50,490 nucleotides of DNA from Paenibacillus solani (GTDB lineage Bacteria; Bacillota; Bacilli; Paenibacillales; Paenibacillaceae): assembly GCF_001277345.1 (NCBI RefSeq), contig NZ_LIUT01000001.1, forward strand, positions 1,552,396 to 1,602,885, in the 5' to 3' direction. The notes beneath the pieces were generated by a model. The model was not told where the DNA came from and made no database searches. It saw only the letters and a program-made list of their open reading frames with translations. The position numbers and the translations under genes were made by a program. Each line of letters opens with the position of its first letter. The stretch's first letter is position 1. Shown one piece after another: positions 39,551-47,714 of the stretch.

Positions 39551-40050
39551 AGATCATTCAGTTCTGCGGGTATAAGAATAGCGGCAAGACCACGTTGATT
39601 ACCGCACTGATCCCCTTGTTGAAACAGCAAGGGCTTCGGATTGCGGTTATCAAACATGATAGGCACGGGTTTGAGATGGATCATGAAGGAACAGATACGT
39701 ACAAATTTCGTGAAGCGGGCGCGGAGGGGATCGCCATCGCTTCACCTGGACGGACAGCGATTCTGCGGGAAGCGGAGATGGAGCTGGCGTCTTTGATCCA
39801 GTTATACAGTGACTATGATCTGGTGCTCGTCGAAGGCTATAAGATGCAGCCATATCCGAAGCTCGTACTGCTGCGTGGACCCGAGGATATCGAGCTAGTG
39901 GATCAAGTCGAGGAAATCAGAGGGCTTGTGGTACGTCCAGACATGTTAAAGGAACCGTCTGCCCTGCATCCCATACAGCTGCGGACAGCGGTTCCCTTGT
40001 TTACCTGGAATGACACGGAACGAATCACTTCGCTGCTGCTGTCATTATAG
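39547..40050 (+). CDS. mobB: Molybdopterin-guanine dinucleotide biosynthesis GTPase-like protein
   Basis: The 167-residue P-loop protein has Walker A GYKNSGKTTL, KHDRHGFEMDHEGTDTYKFR with the conserved acidic stretch, and VEGYKMQPYPKLVLLR. MobB proteins bind GTP and assist guanylation of the molybdenum cofactor. ATG at 39547 overlaps the TGA of moeA, so the two are translationally coupled. The frame extends back to 39463 but that is inside moeA. Confidence 0.93.
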   Translation: MKIIQFCGYKNSGKTTLITALIPLLKQQGLRIAVIKHDRHGFEMDHEGTDTYKFREAGAEGIAIASPGRTAILREAEMELASLIQLYSDYDLVLVEGYKMQPYPKLVLLRGPEDIELVDQVEEIRGLVVRPDMLKEPSALHPIQLRTAVPLFTWNDTERITSLLLSL

Positions 40051-40065
40051 ATAGCATTTTCAGAC

Positions 40066-41148
40066 TCATTCATCGGCACGACGTTCAATGGCTTGGGACA
40101 TGGTTTTGTCCGTCAAATGGGCATAGACTTCCGTCGTTTCGGTCGAAGCGTGACCCAATTGTTCCTTGGTTTTGTATATATCGTTCTGCAGGTAGTAATC
40201 GGTTGCGAATGAGTGGCGCAGCTTATGTACGGTCAGGGAAGGTTTGCCGAAACGTTTGGCATACTTGATGATCATTGCCTGAATCGCCCGTTTGGTCATT
40301 CGCTGCCCTTCGCTTTGACCGTTTCGCAGCGCGACGAAGAGAGCCTTTTCTTTTTTTGGTACCTTATAGCGAGCCTGCCGAATCTGCATGTAATATTCCA
40401 GATCGTCTTTGGCTTGCGCTCGAAAGTAGACGGGGGTCTTGAAGGTTTCGTCATTGTTTCCCTTACGGTATACATGCAGCATTTTGTTGTTAAGGTCGAT
40501 ATCTGCAAGATTCAAATTGACTACCTCGGATACGCGGAGACCCGAGTTTAGTATAAGACTGGCGATGCAGGCATCTCGGACTTTATTTTGCTCATGTGCA
40601 TAGAGCGCCTGTTTATTCTTCTCCACATCAAGCGCGTATCCTTCGTGGATGTAAGCAATAAAGTCCTGGAGTTCATCCTCTTCCAGTATTTTTCCTTTTA
40701 ATTTGGCTGCCGTATCCTTGGGTTTATGAATTCGCTTGATTTCTACTTTGGCCATAATATTGCGCTTCAGAAGCGGATAAAAGTCTTCATCTTCCGCAAT
40801 TTGGCTTAAATAATGAAATAAGGAGCGCAGCGAAGACAGTTTGCGGGATACCGTAATTCTGGAGTTAGTCCCTTCGCGCCGCGTCGTAAGATACAATCTA
40901 TAGCTGGTGATACTCTCCATGCGCAGTGTTTCCAGCTCCAACAATGACACTTCACGGTTTGAGGCAGCTTGCGATAAACCCTCCGAGCGGAGCCAATTAA
41001 AGAATGTCTCATAATCTCTTACATATTCAAGGAGTGTTGAGGGAGAGAGATCCGGAAGCTTATAGTCAATAAATTGTTGTACGAACCATGGCATGGATGG
41101 TGATTTTTCATCGAGTCTTGTACGGTCTATATCTTTTTGTATATTCAT
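40066..41148 (-). CDS. xerS: Tyrosine recombinase, XerS-like
   Basis: The 360-residue recombinase has an N-terminal SAM-like core-binding domain (about 18-130) and a catalytic domain (about 155-350). Active-site residues are visible: Arg in NSGLRVSEVV, Lys near YRKGN, HKLRH as the His-x-x-Arg box, LGHAS, and nucleophile Tyr342 in TEVYAHL. Length and the N-terminal text (PWFVQQFIDYKLPDLSPSTL) resemble XerS, the single Xer of streptococci that acts at difSL. Here it is convergent with mobB and no prophage genes surround it, so it is not obviously an integrase. A dif-like site was not found in the window. Confidence 0.8.
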   Translation of the reverse strand: MNIQKDIDRTRLDEKSPSMPWFVQQFIDYKLPDLSPSTLLEYVRDYETFFNWLRSEGLSQAASNREVSLLELETLRMESITSYRLYLTTRREGTNSRITVSRKLSSLRSLFHYLSQIAEDEDFYPLLKRNIMAKVEIKRIHKPKDTAAKLKGKILEEDELQDFIAYIHEGYALDVEKNKQALYAHEQNKVRDACIASLILNSGLRVSEVVNLNLADIDLNNKMLHVYRKGNNDETFKTPVYFRAQAKDDLEYYMQIRQARYKVPKKEKALFVALRNGQSEGQRMTKRAIQAMIIKYAKRFGKPSLTVHKLRHSFATDYYLQNDIYKTKEQLGHASTETTEVYAHLTDKTMSQAIERRADE

Positions 41149-41293
41149 GTTTCACCTCAATGATTGTCATGATCGGCATAATTATATTCTAGTGTAACAT
41201 ATGAAATGACCATCGTGCCTGCATGCTGAGAAACTGTAACTTGCATGCACAACACTCGATTCGCTAATGGATGTCACCGAGGGAGGCGGCAGC

Positions 41294-41797
41294 ATGATCT
41301 TAGACGCATCAAAACGTATGGGAATTGAACTTGTTCCCAAGAGAAAGCAAGCTGTAATCGTAAATCTCATGCAGTTGTATCTCTATGATTTTACCGAGTA
41401 CCTCGATATATCGGTAACTGATCAGGGCTTGTTTTTACCATATCCCGATCTGGATGAATTCTGGAAAAAACGGGAACGAAAATACCCTCATTTAATTACA
41501 TTTGATCATCGGCCAGCAGGCTTTGCATTGATCGAAAAGATGGAGAAAACAGGGGAAGCCGATTATTATATGACGGAATTTTTCGTAATGCGGAAATATC
41601 GGCGAACGGGCTTGGGAACTTGGGCAGCTACCTGTTTATTCGATTTATACCAGGGACGTTGGAAGGTTACCCAAGTAAGCAACAATATACCCGCCCAAGC
41701 CTTTTGGCGCAAAGTGATCGAATCCTATACTGGCGGCCGTTATGATGAATTTATAGATCCGGTTCGTAACAACCCGTCGCAATTTTTTAATTCTTGA
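41294..41797 (+). CDS. GNAT family N-acetyltransferase
   Basis: The 167-residue protein has the acetyl-CoA motif A in FFVMRKYRRTGLGTWAATCL (RRTGLG) and a strand-helix ending AFWRKVIESY. The N-terminus is unusual in its length before the core. The substrate is unknown. The ATG at 41294 has GAGGGAGG 7 nt upstream; an upstream in-frame ATG nine codons earlier would include that site. It stands alone between the XerS-like gene and a terminator. Confidence 0.8.
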   Translation: MILDASKRMGIELVPKRKQAVIVNLMQLYLYDFTEYLDISVTDQGLFLPYPDLDEFWKKRERKYPHLITFDHRPAGFALIEKMEKTGEADYYMTEFFVMRKYRRTGLGTWAATCLFDLYQGRWKVTQVSNNIPAQAFWRKVIESYTGGRYDEFIDPVRNNPSQFFNS

Positions 41798-41861
41798 AGA
41801 AGCATGGACCGAGCCGGATTTTAGTCTAGCACTGATAATAAGAGAGTGATATAAGTTGAAG

Positions 41862-41904
41862 AGCAAGGCCCATCCATATTGCCATGGATGGGCCTTGCTT
41901 GTTT
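41862..41904 (+). terminator. Terminator after the GNAT gene
   Basis: The perfect 16-bp stem AGCAAGGCCCATCCAT/ATGGATGGGCCTTGCT with a 6-nt loop is followed by TGTTT. Confidence 0.85.
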
Positions 41905-41934
41905 AAGGAAAGGAGAGATTACATATTAGCTTAA

Positions 41935-41965
41935 TTCATCATATGAAAAATTCACAATAGAAAAA
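41935..41965 (+). repeat. 31-bp direct repeat, left copy, upstream of the sugar ABC operon
   Basis: This AT-rich block begins TTCATCATATGAA and differs at two positions from the copy at 45573-45603. Its first 13 bases have a TTCA/TGAA inverted repeat. The two copies bracket the sugar ABC operon in the same orientation. Confidence 0.8.
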
Positions 41966-42105
41966 TTGATCCGTCTTGCTTAGCCATTTCGCACTTTACC
42001 CTTTATTCAGTTCTCCCGGCAATCATTTTGGTATTTACTGGTTGAAATGGGCATATAGTAAGTAGCTTGGAGGAATTTACCCCCCTCAAATATGAATGTC
42101 CCCCT

Positions 42106-42133
42106 TTGAAACCAGTAGGGGTTGGAATAAAAT
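42106..42133 (+). promoter_or_regulatory. Possible promoter of the sugar ABC operon
   Basis: TTGAAA (42106-42111) and TAAAAT (42128-42133) are 16 bp apart, 56 nt before the ATG. It is one base short of optimal spacing. Confidence 0.45.
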
Positions 42134-42188
42134 TTTGGTAGACAGCAAGATTTACATAGGTTCTAAAAAATACTTAGGGGGATTACAA

Positions 42189-43532
42189 ATGAAAAGAACT
42201 TCCATGTTACTCATGAGTGTCATGTTGCTGCTTTCCATGCTGCTTGCGGCATGCGGTGGTGGTAAAAGCGGCACATCTGAGCCTGCTCCAGGAGGAGAAA
42301 CAAAGCCAACCGAAACGGCTCAACCAGAAGAGGAAAAAGATTTCCCTCCGACTACACTCCGTGTGTTCTCGACATTCGGCGGAACTGACGCGGCTCGTGA
42401 AGCGTTCCAATCCGTTCTTGATGAGTTCACTGCAGCTCATCCGAATGTAAAAATTGATAACGATACCCTGTCTGCAAACGATGATGGTTTCAGAACCAAA
42501 GTCAACACGGACATGAACAGCGGCAATGAGCCCGACTTGCTGTTCTACTTCATCGGTGCTGATGCTGAAGGCTTCGTAAATGCTGGTAAAGTTGTACCAT
42601 TGAACGAAATTCTTGATGGTGATGCTGATTGGAAAAATGGATTTATTCCAGATGCGCTTGAGCTTGCCAAGCAAAAAGATGGCAATATCTATGCTGCTCC
42701 ATTAACTGGCTTCTATGAAGGTTTGTTCGTTAACAAAAAGATCTTCGAAGAGAATGGTCTTGAGCTTCCAACAGACTGGGATAAGCTGACCACAGCTGTG
42801 AAAACGCTCTCTGCTAAGGGTATCATTCCTTTGTCCGTACCATTTGACCAATCCCACTACCTGATCGAGCATGCAATCTTGTCTGCCGCAGGTCAGGCAG
42901 GCCAGAGCAAAGGTCTTCTTGATGGCATTGATCCAAACTGGGAAAAAGCTTACAGCGCTATGAAAGAGCTTTATGATCTAGGTGCATTCCCTAAAGATGC
43001 AGCAACAATTGATCTCAGCATGTCCGGTAACTACTACAGCGAAGGACTGGCTGCGATGACGCTCGAAGGATCTTGGGCAGTAGGTGGTTGGAACGAAGAT
43101 ACTCGTGACAACTCCACGGTTGTTCCGTTCCCTACGGTTCCTGGCGGCGCAGGTACAGGTAACGAAATCATTGGTGGATTCGGTTCCGGATTCTATCTTT
43201 CCAAAGCTACTTATGACGATACAGGCAAGAAAGATGCTGCTGTCGCATTATTGAAACATCTGACTTCCCCGGCTTCGATCCAAAAGATCGCTTCTGCTAA
43301 TGGTGGTACACCTGCAGCTGACGTAGAAGTGACAGGATTGGCGCAAGTAGCTCTTGACGGTTTCGCTATGGCAGCTAAAGCAGATGCCATCGTTGCACCG
43401 GTTGACAGCAAAGTTTCGCAGGAAACATTTGGTAATCTTCGTGCAAGTGTTCAGCCTGTAGTGGAAGGTAAGAAAACTCCTACACAAGCAGTCGAAGAAG
43501 CGAAGAAAACTGAGGACGATAATAAAAAATAG
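42189..43532 (+). CDS. Carbohydrate ABC transporter substrate-binding lipoprotein
   Basis: The 447-residue protein begins with a signal peptide ending in the lipobox LLAAC (Cys at residue 21) and a Gly/Ser/Pro/Glu linker. The rest is a family 1 extracellular solute-binding fold (LRVFSTFGG, TDMNSGNEPDLLFYFIGADAE, LPTDWDKL, GLAAMTLEGSWAVGGWNED). It captures a sugar or oligosaccharide outside the cell. AGGGGGATT precedes the ATG; the frame extends upstream to 42096, but that contains the likely promoter. The sugar is not identified. A hairpin follows the stop. Confidence 0.9.
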   Translation: MKRTSMLLMSVMLLLSMLLAACGGGKSGTSEPAPGGETKPTETAQPEEEKDFPPTTLRVFSTFGGTDAAREAFQSVLDEFTAAHPNVKIDNDTLSANDDGFRTKVNTDMNSGNEPDLLFYFIGADAEGFVNAGKVVPLNEILDGDADWKNGFIPDALELAKQKDGNIYAAPLTGFYEGLFVNKKIFEENGLELPTDWDKLTTAVKTLSAKGIIPLSVPFDQSHYLIEHAILSAAGQAGQSKGLLDGIDPNWEKAYSAMKELYDLGAFPKDAATIDLSMSGNYYSEGLAAMTLEGSWAVGGWNEDTRDNSTVVPFPTVPGGAGTGNEIIGGFGSGFYLSKATYDDTGKKDAAVALLKHLTSPASIQKIASANGGTPAADVEVTGLAQVALDGFAMAAKADAIVAPVDSKVSQETFGNLRASVQPVVEGKKTPTQAVEEAKKTEDDNKK

Positions 43533-43559
43533 TTTTCATCAGTAACCGTAGATTAAAAG

Positions 43560-43602
43560 TGACGTACGCCGCCCTTCAGCTTCCTTTCGGGCGGCGTAGT
43601 CA
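43560..43602 (+). other. Intercistronic hairpin between binding protein and permease genes
   Basis: TACGCCGCCC (43565-43574) pairs with GGGCGGCGTA (43589-43598), extended by TGAC/GTCA with one bulged G. It lies 28 nt past the binding-protein stop. No good U run follows, so it probably stabilises the upstream message and lowers permease expression. Confidence 0.65.
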
Positions 43603-43643
43603 TTTAGACATGGACGATAAAATAAACATCAAGGGTGATTAAT

Positions 43644-44501
43644 ATGAAGGGTGATCGCAAGTATATATTGCTGTTTTTATTACCCACAGCCGCCATCATG
43701 ACAGTCTTTTTATATTATCCATTCTTTAAAAGCTTGTATTTGAGTTTTTATCGCACCACAGGATTTTTTGACAAAAAGTTTGTGGGATGGGCTAACTATG
43801 AGAGACTCTTTACGGATAAGCTGTTGGGAGCTGCAACGCTGCATACACTAGAAATTATGTTATATGTTATCGTGTTCCAGGTAGGAATCGCGCTTGTGCT
43901 CGCCGTCATGGTGGATAACATTTCAAAGTTAAAAGGTTTTTATCGAACGGTATTTTTCTTCCCGGTTGTTATTTCAGGAACAGCTATATCCTTGTTGTTT
44001 GTGCTGTTCTACAACTACAACTTCGGTCTGTTGAACAATTTGCTCGCAAGCTTCAATATAGAGAAAGTTCTGTGGCTCGATGCGAAAAATGCTCTTAAAG
44101 CGGTATCGATTCCAACGGTTTGGCACTATGTGGGCTTCTATTTCGTCTTGTTCATAACGGCTATGTCCAAGATCCCTCAAGATTATTATGAAGCAGCCAA
44201 ATTGGAAGGAATCACAGGGTTCAAGAAAACAACGATGCTTACTATTCCGCTGATTATGAGCGATGTCAAAGTTGTTATTACCCTGGCGATTACAGGTACA
44301 ATGAAGGTATTTGATTTCGTGTGGCTGCTCACGAACGGCCAGAATGGTACGGAAGTATTGGGTACGTATATGTACAAAAAAGCTATGGTGGATCAGAACT
44401 TTGGATATGGATCAACGGTTGCAATATATATGGTAGTCTTTGGTGTACTGCTTGCAATGTTTGCCAATCGTTTATTGAAAAAAGACGAGATTACATACTA
44501 A
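43644..44501 (+). CDS. Sugar ABC transporter permease, first subunit
   Basis: A 285-residue membrane protein with six helices of the MalF/UgpA type and the EAA loop YEAAKLEGITGFKKTTMLTIP (quoted in part) that docks to the ATPase. ATG at 43644 is favoured, as AAGGGTGA lies before it; a GTG three codons upstream is inside that site. It forms a heterodimer with the next gene product. The operon contains no ATPase, so it likely uses a shared MsmX-type ATPase encoded elsewhere. Confidence 0.9.
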   Translation: MKGDRKYILLFLLPTAAIMTVFLYYPFFKSLYLSFYRTTGFFDKKFVGWANYERLFTDKLLGAATLHTLEIMLYVIVFQVGIALVLAVMVDNISKLKGFYRTVFFFPVVISGTAISLLFVLFYNYNFGLLNNLLASFNIEKVLWLDAKNALKAVSIPTVWHYVGFYFVLFITAMSKIPQDYYEAAKLEGITGFKKTTMLTIPLIMSDVKVVITLAITGTMKVFDFVWLLTNGQNGTEVLGTYMYKKAMVDQNFGYGSTVAIYMVVFGVLLAMFANRLLKKDEITY

Positions 44502-44522
44502 GCATTATAGGGGTGTACTGTT

Positions 44523-45395
44523 ATGGAGCCAACCATCGTCGTTGAACACAAAACTCAGCGCGTTAGGAAAAGTCGGTTTAGTTTAGGCACCACGTTGATG
44601 TACGTGATTTTGACAGCGTGGTCCTTAACAACCATCTATCCTATGTTTTGGATTGTGAACAATTCGTTTAAGGTTTCTCGTGATGTCATGAACAATTCAT
44701 TTGGCATTGCATGGGAACCGGTATTTTCGAATTATGTAAATGCATTTGACCGCATCAACATTGGACGAAGTTATATCAATAGTTTGGTGATGTCCTTTGG
44801 TACTGTGTTCTTGGTATTATTGCTTGGAGGACTTGCAGCTTACGTGCTCTCCAGATTCAATTTTAGAGGCAGAAGAACGATCTATTCCATCCTGTATGCA
44901 ACCTTGCTGATTCCGGCTTTTGCTACAGTAGTTCCGGTTTATGAAATTCTCATTAAAACCAGCATGGTTAATACGTATTGGGGTCTGATCTTTCCTCAGA
45001 CTGCAGGGAACCTAACATTTGCGACCTTGGTTATTGCAGGTTATATGTCCACCATTCCGAAAGAACTGGAAGAAGCAGCGTTTATGGATGGTTGTAACCG
45101 CTGGCAGATGTTTGTGAAGATCTTTGTGCCCATCTCGCAGCCGGTGTTCGCCTCGGCAAGTATCTTTGTGTTTATGTGGTCATACAACGACTTGTTCTCC
45201 GCGTTGATTTTCGTTAACAAAGAGAACGTACGACCGATCGTGGCATTACTGAATGAGATCAGCTCTCAGTATGGAACTGACTTTGGTTTGATGGCTACGG
45301 CAGTAGCGTTGACCGTTATACCTGTACTGATTGTCTATCTGTTCATTTCAAAGTATATTCAGAAAGGTCTGACAGAAGGAGCCGTCAAAGGTTAA
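44523..45395 (+). CDS. Sugar ABC transporter permease, second subunit
   Basis: The 290-residue MalG/UgpE-like membrane protein has six helices, an N-terminal cytosolic tail, the loop WIVNNSFKVSRDVMNNSFG, and the EAA motif ELEEAAFMDGCNRWQMFVKIF (quoted in part). GGGGTG precedes the ATG, 21 nt from the first permease stop. It closes the operon at a long hairpin terminator. Substrate specificity is not visible. Confidence 0.9.
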   Translation: MEPTIVVEHKTQRVRKSRFSLGTTLMYVILTAWSLTTIYPMFWIVNNSFKVSRDVMNNSFGIAWEPVFSNYVNAFDRINIGRSYINSLVMSFGTVFLVLLLGGLAAYVLSRFNFRGRRTIYSILYATLLIPAFATVVPVYEILIKTSMVNTYWGLIFPQTAGNLTFATLVIAGYMSTIPKELEEAAFMDGCNRWQMFVKIFVPISQPVFASASIFVFMWSYNDLFSALIFVNKENVRPIVALLNEISSQYGTDFGLMATAVALTVIPVLIVYLFISKYIQKGLTEGAVKG

Positions 45396-45414
45396 TAATA
45401 AGACTGGCAAATCC

Positions 45415-45480
45415 AACGAATAGGCAAGTCAGGAGGGGACGATTCGTCACCTGTTTGACTTGCCTATTCGTTGTTATGTT
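45415..45480 (+). terminator. Terminator of the sugar ABC operon
   Basis: The 17-bp perfect stem AACGAATAGGCAAGTCA/TGACTTGCCTATTCGTT has a 24-nt loop that contains its own CAGG/CCTG hairpin. A U-containing tail TGTTATGTTT follows. Confidence 0.85.
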
Positions 45481-45572
45481 TAGATTGTTCCGTTAGGTAG
45501 CGTTGTTTTCGTTTAGAGAATTCAATTTATCGCTAGCATAAAGGAATATCTATTTGTAAACAACATGATTAT

Positions 45573-45603
45573 TTCAACATATGAAAAATTCACAACAGAA
45601 AAA
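45573..45603 (+). repeat. 31-bp direct repeat, right copy
   Basis: This copy matches 41935-41965 at 29 of 31 positions and begins TTCAACATATGAA. It lies about 180 nt past the last ABC permease gene. Flanking bases show some weaker similarity that I could not align surely. The rest of 45604-45836 holds no gene, only a weak GAGG/CCTC hairpin with T's near 45680-45700. Confidence 0.8.
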
Positions 45604-45836
45604 CCTTTATCCATATCTACTCCCATTCCAGTCTACGCAACCCAACCACTCACATAGAAACTACTAAAAAGGTCTAAATGAGGGGGGAGCCTCTTTTTTT
45701 AATATCGCAACCTTTAACATGTAGATAGTAACTCAGATTTGAGTCAATATTTCCTGCATACAACATTCGATCCGTTGCATGCAGGTTGATATGAATGGCG
45801 CTTCTGGTTGATGTCCTTGTTAATATTGGTCTGATA

Positions 45837-46298
45837 TCACAAGAAACGAATATTAATATCATGAAGCTTGCCAGGCGACATTTTTGGCATTTTAATTTGA
45901 AGTGTAGGCTGTCTATAGGTTGCAATGGCTTGCGCTGGCAAAATCGGTACGGGTAATAATATGGTTTGATGTTGTTCTTTTGGCAAGCCATTGATTTTGA
46001 TCCGCGTTCGGTTCAGCTGAATCCATAAATTTTCCGGATGGATGCGTTTGGGTACATAACACTTCACAACAAGAAAGTTATGAGTATCTAACGTTTCATA
46101 GCGAAGTGTGTTCGGGTCAGGCAGAATTTCATTTCCGGCTGACGCTCGTCGTATCGTATCTTTGACATAATCCTCAATGATCGTTGGATCCAGTTGATAG
46201 TCCTCATTAAGGTGATTCAGGTCTTTAAATGGAAAGGAATTGTTGTTAAAGAAAGAATCCTGTGTCAACCAGTCTGGCTTTTTGGATCTTGAGCTCAC
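45837..46298 (-). CDS. GerT/CotP-like spore protein (Hsp20-like fold)
   Basis: The 153-residue protein has a C-terminal beta-rich half (VVKCYVPKRIHPENLWIQLNR, then IKINGLPKEQHQTILLP) that resembles an alpha-crystallin/CotP domain, and a polar N-terminal half. It is divergent from gerP behind a SigK-like promoter. In B. subtilis GerT is a coat-associated germination protein related to CotP, and that is the nearest analogy. The start is GTG at 46296-46298 with GGGAGGATT. The family call is moderate. Confidence 0.55.
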   Translation of the reverse strand: MSSRSKKPDWLTQDSFFNNNSFPFKDLNHLNEDYQLDPTIIEDYVKDTIRRASAGNEILPDPNTLRYETLDTHNFLVVKCYVPKRIHPENLWIQLNRTRIKINGLPKEQHQTILLPVPILPAQAIATYRQPTLQIKMPKMSPGKLHDINIRFL

Positions 46299-46325
46299 GA
46301 TAATCCCTCCTACCTTCTATGCATC

Positions 46326-46353
46326 CATTGTATGGGCGAAGGAATATTAAAGT
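46326..46353 (-). promoter_or_regulatory. Putative SigK promoter of the GerT-like gene
   Basis: On the minus strand AC (46353-46352), 17 nt, then CATACAATG (46334-46326) approximates the SigK form (mACm -35, CATAnnnTA -10). The last base pair of the -10 is TG rather than TA. Confidence 0.5.
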
Positions 46354-46354
46354 G

Positions 46355-46382
46355 ACATCTGGGCATTCGACTACATAGGATA
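46355..46382 (+). promoter_or_regulatory. Putative SigK promoter of the gerP operon
   Basis: AC at 46355-46356, then 17 nt, then CATAGGATA (46374-46382) fits the SigK consensus AC-N16/17-CATAnnnTA. Its -35 region adjoins the minus-strand -35, so the two promoters are back to back. The B. subtilis gerP operon is SigK-dependent. Confidence 0.7.
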
Positions 46383-46418
46383 TAACCAAGCGGAGATTTT
46401 AAATGAAGAGGTGGAATT

Positions 46419-46640
46419 GTGGTTTCAATTATTGGAAATATGAAAATCGTAAACGTGGGCCCCAGTTCTACGGTATTGGTTGGAAATACAGGAGTAATCG
46501 ATTTAAACAGCACTTCAAAAGCTTATTCTGGCGCCAACTCGTTCACCACCGGAGACAGTATTGGTACGAATATAACAAACAACCAAGCCAGCAGTACGAA
46601 TACTTTGGATCCGGATCTTATTGATTCGCCTAATGCTTAA
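46419..46640 (+). CDS. GerPA/GerPF-family spore germination protein
   Basis: The 73-residue protein starts VSIIGNMKIVNVGPSSTVLVG (quoted in part), then GANSFTTGDS, and ends STNTLDPDLIDS. These are hallmarks of the paralogues GerPA and GerPF. By position it is gerPA; by its ending it is nearer to GerPF, so no letter is given. GerP proteins are needed for passage of germinants through the spore coat. The start is GTG at 46419 with AGAGGTGG. Confidence 0.85.
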   Translation: MVSIIGNMKIVNVGPSSTVLVGNTGVIDLNSTSKAYSGANSFTTGDSIGTNITNNQASSTNTLDPDLIDSPNA

Positions 46641-46658
46641 TTAAGGTTGTGAGTCACA

Positions 46659-46886
46659 TTGAATCTTACGGTACATCAATGCATTAATATACAGCAGCTT
46701 AGGATTAACGCGGTGACCAACTCATCGGTACTTCAGATTGGGACCGCAGGCGAGATCCGCGCTTTATCCAATATATATAACACAGGTGGTTTTACGGGCC
46801 CTGCTCCAGAATTTGAACCCCCGAATAATACGGCACCTCTGGTGCCGCTACCCGCGCCCATTGAAGGTCTATATCAACCAGAATGA
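46659..46886 (+). CDS. gerPB: Spore germination protein GerPB
   Basis: The 75-residue protein has the GerPB pattern: QCINIQQLRINAVTNSSVLQIGTAG (quoted in part), SNIYNTGGFTGPAPE, and a Pro-rich end. The start is TTG at 46659, with a weak AAGG site, 18 nt past the previous stop. It is a small spore-coat protein with the same N-terminal SSxxxxG core as the other GerP proteins. Confidence 0.85.
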   Translation: MNLTVHQCINIQQLRINAVTNSSVLQIGTAGEIRALSNIYNTGGFTGPAPEFEPPNNTAPLVPLPAPIEGLYQPE

Positions 46887-46933
46887 GGTTCATATCATAC
46901 GCATACAATCATTAGGGAGCGAGGGGGGATTCT

Positions 46934-47548
46934 ATGTATCAGCATCATATCCAGCAATTGTTTTGTTGCCTTCAATCCCAATCAGAGCAGCTTACCAGAA
47001 TGGAACAAATGCTAAAAGAAATGCGTAATGAAATAAATCAATTACAGCAAGGCAATCAAAAGACGACGGATCACGTCGAATATAATTTTGATTTATTGAA
47101 AATTGAAAAATTGGAAGGGACCTTAAACATCGGACTGACACCTTCGGATGGCAAGCCGTTGGAGAATATCACCGTCAATGGCCAGTCGGTAGAACAACTC
47201 CAGACTGAAACCGCAGAAAGAGAGTTGTACTCGAATATACATCAGCAGGTCTCTCGCCACCTGGAACATGCAGTACCGGCGCAGATCGAGCGAATGATCC
47301 CCCAGTCCAATCATGTACTTGGAGATCCGTATGCTGCTGTGATGATCGAAGATATCCGAAAACAACTAGGAGATCGCATCAACGTTTACTTACAGCAATA
47401 CCACAATAACAGTTCAGCAATGAATCCCGTAGAAGTTGAGCAAACGATCGCCAATCAAATGAAAAGAGAAATCGAAAAGGCAGTTGAACAGCACCTATAT
47501 CAATTGCAACAAGAAAAGAGGATTACTAATGAAAATGACGGTCATTAA
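46934..47548 (+). CDS. gerPC: Spore germination protein GerPC
   Basis: The 204-residue protein has an N-terminal helical coiled-coil segment (about 1-45, SEQLTRMEQMLKEMRNEINQL), the GerPC core YNFDLLKIEKLEGTLNIGLTP, and a long Gln/Glu-rich helical tail. It is the largest and only helical GerP. GAGGGGGG precedes the ATG. Its 3' end overlaps gerPD by 20 nt. Confidence 0.88.
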   Translation: MYQHHIQQLFCCLQSQSEQLTRMEQMLKEMRNEINQLQQGNQKTTDHVEYNFDLLKIEKLEGTLNIGLTPSDGKPLENITVNGQSVEQLQTETAERELYSNIHQQVSRHLEHAVPAQIERMIPQSNHVLGDPYAAVMIEDIRKQLGDRINVYLQQYHNNSSAMNPVEVEQTIANQMKREIEKAVEQHLYQLQQEKRITNENDGH

Positions 47549-47714
47549 TAAAGAGCTCCGGGTGGGATCAATCCGTATCACCGCAATCTCAAGCTCATCC
47601 GTGCTGTTGATCGGAGATACCCGGGTCATTAATAGTAGCTCCATCTATGACACTCCTGCTGAATCTCTTCTGACTACTCCGCTCGTTCCATTATCTCCGG
47701 GTACCGCATCATGA
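47529..47714 (+). CDS. gerPD: Spore germination protein GerPD
   Basis: The 61-residue protein reads MTVINKELRVGSIRITAISSSSVLLIGDT (quoted in part) then SIYDTPAESL, the GerPD pattern. The ATG at 47529 has AAGAGG 7 nt upstream, inside gerPC; the second ATG at 47535 is also possible. It overlaps gerPE by 4 nt (ATGA). Confidence 0.85.
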   Translation: MKMTVINKELRVGSIRITAISSSSVLLIGDTRVINSSSIYDTPAESLLTTPLVPLSPGTAS

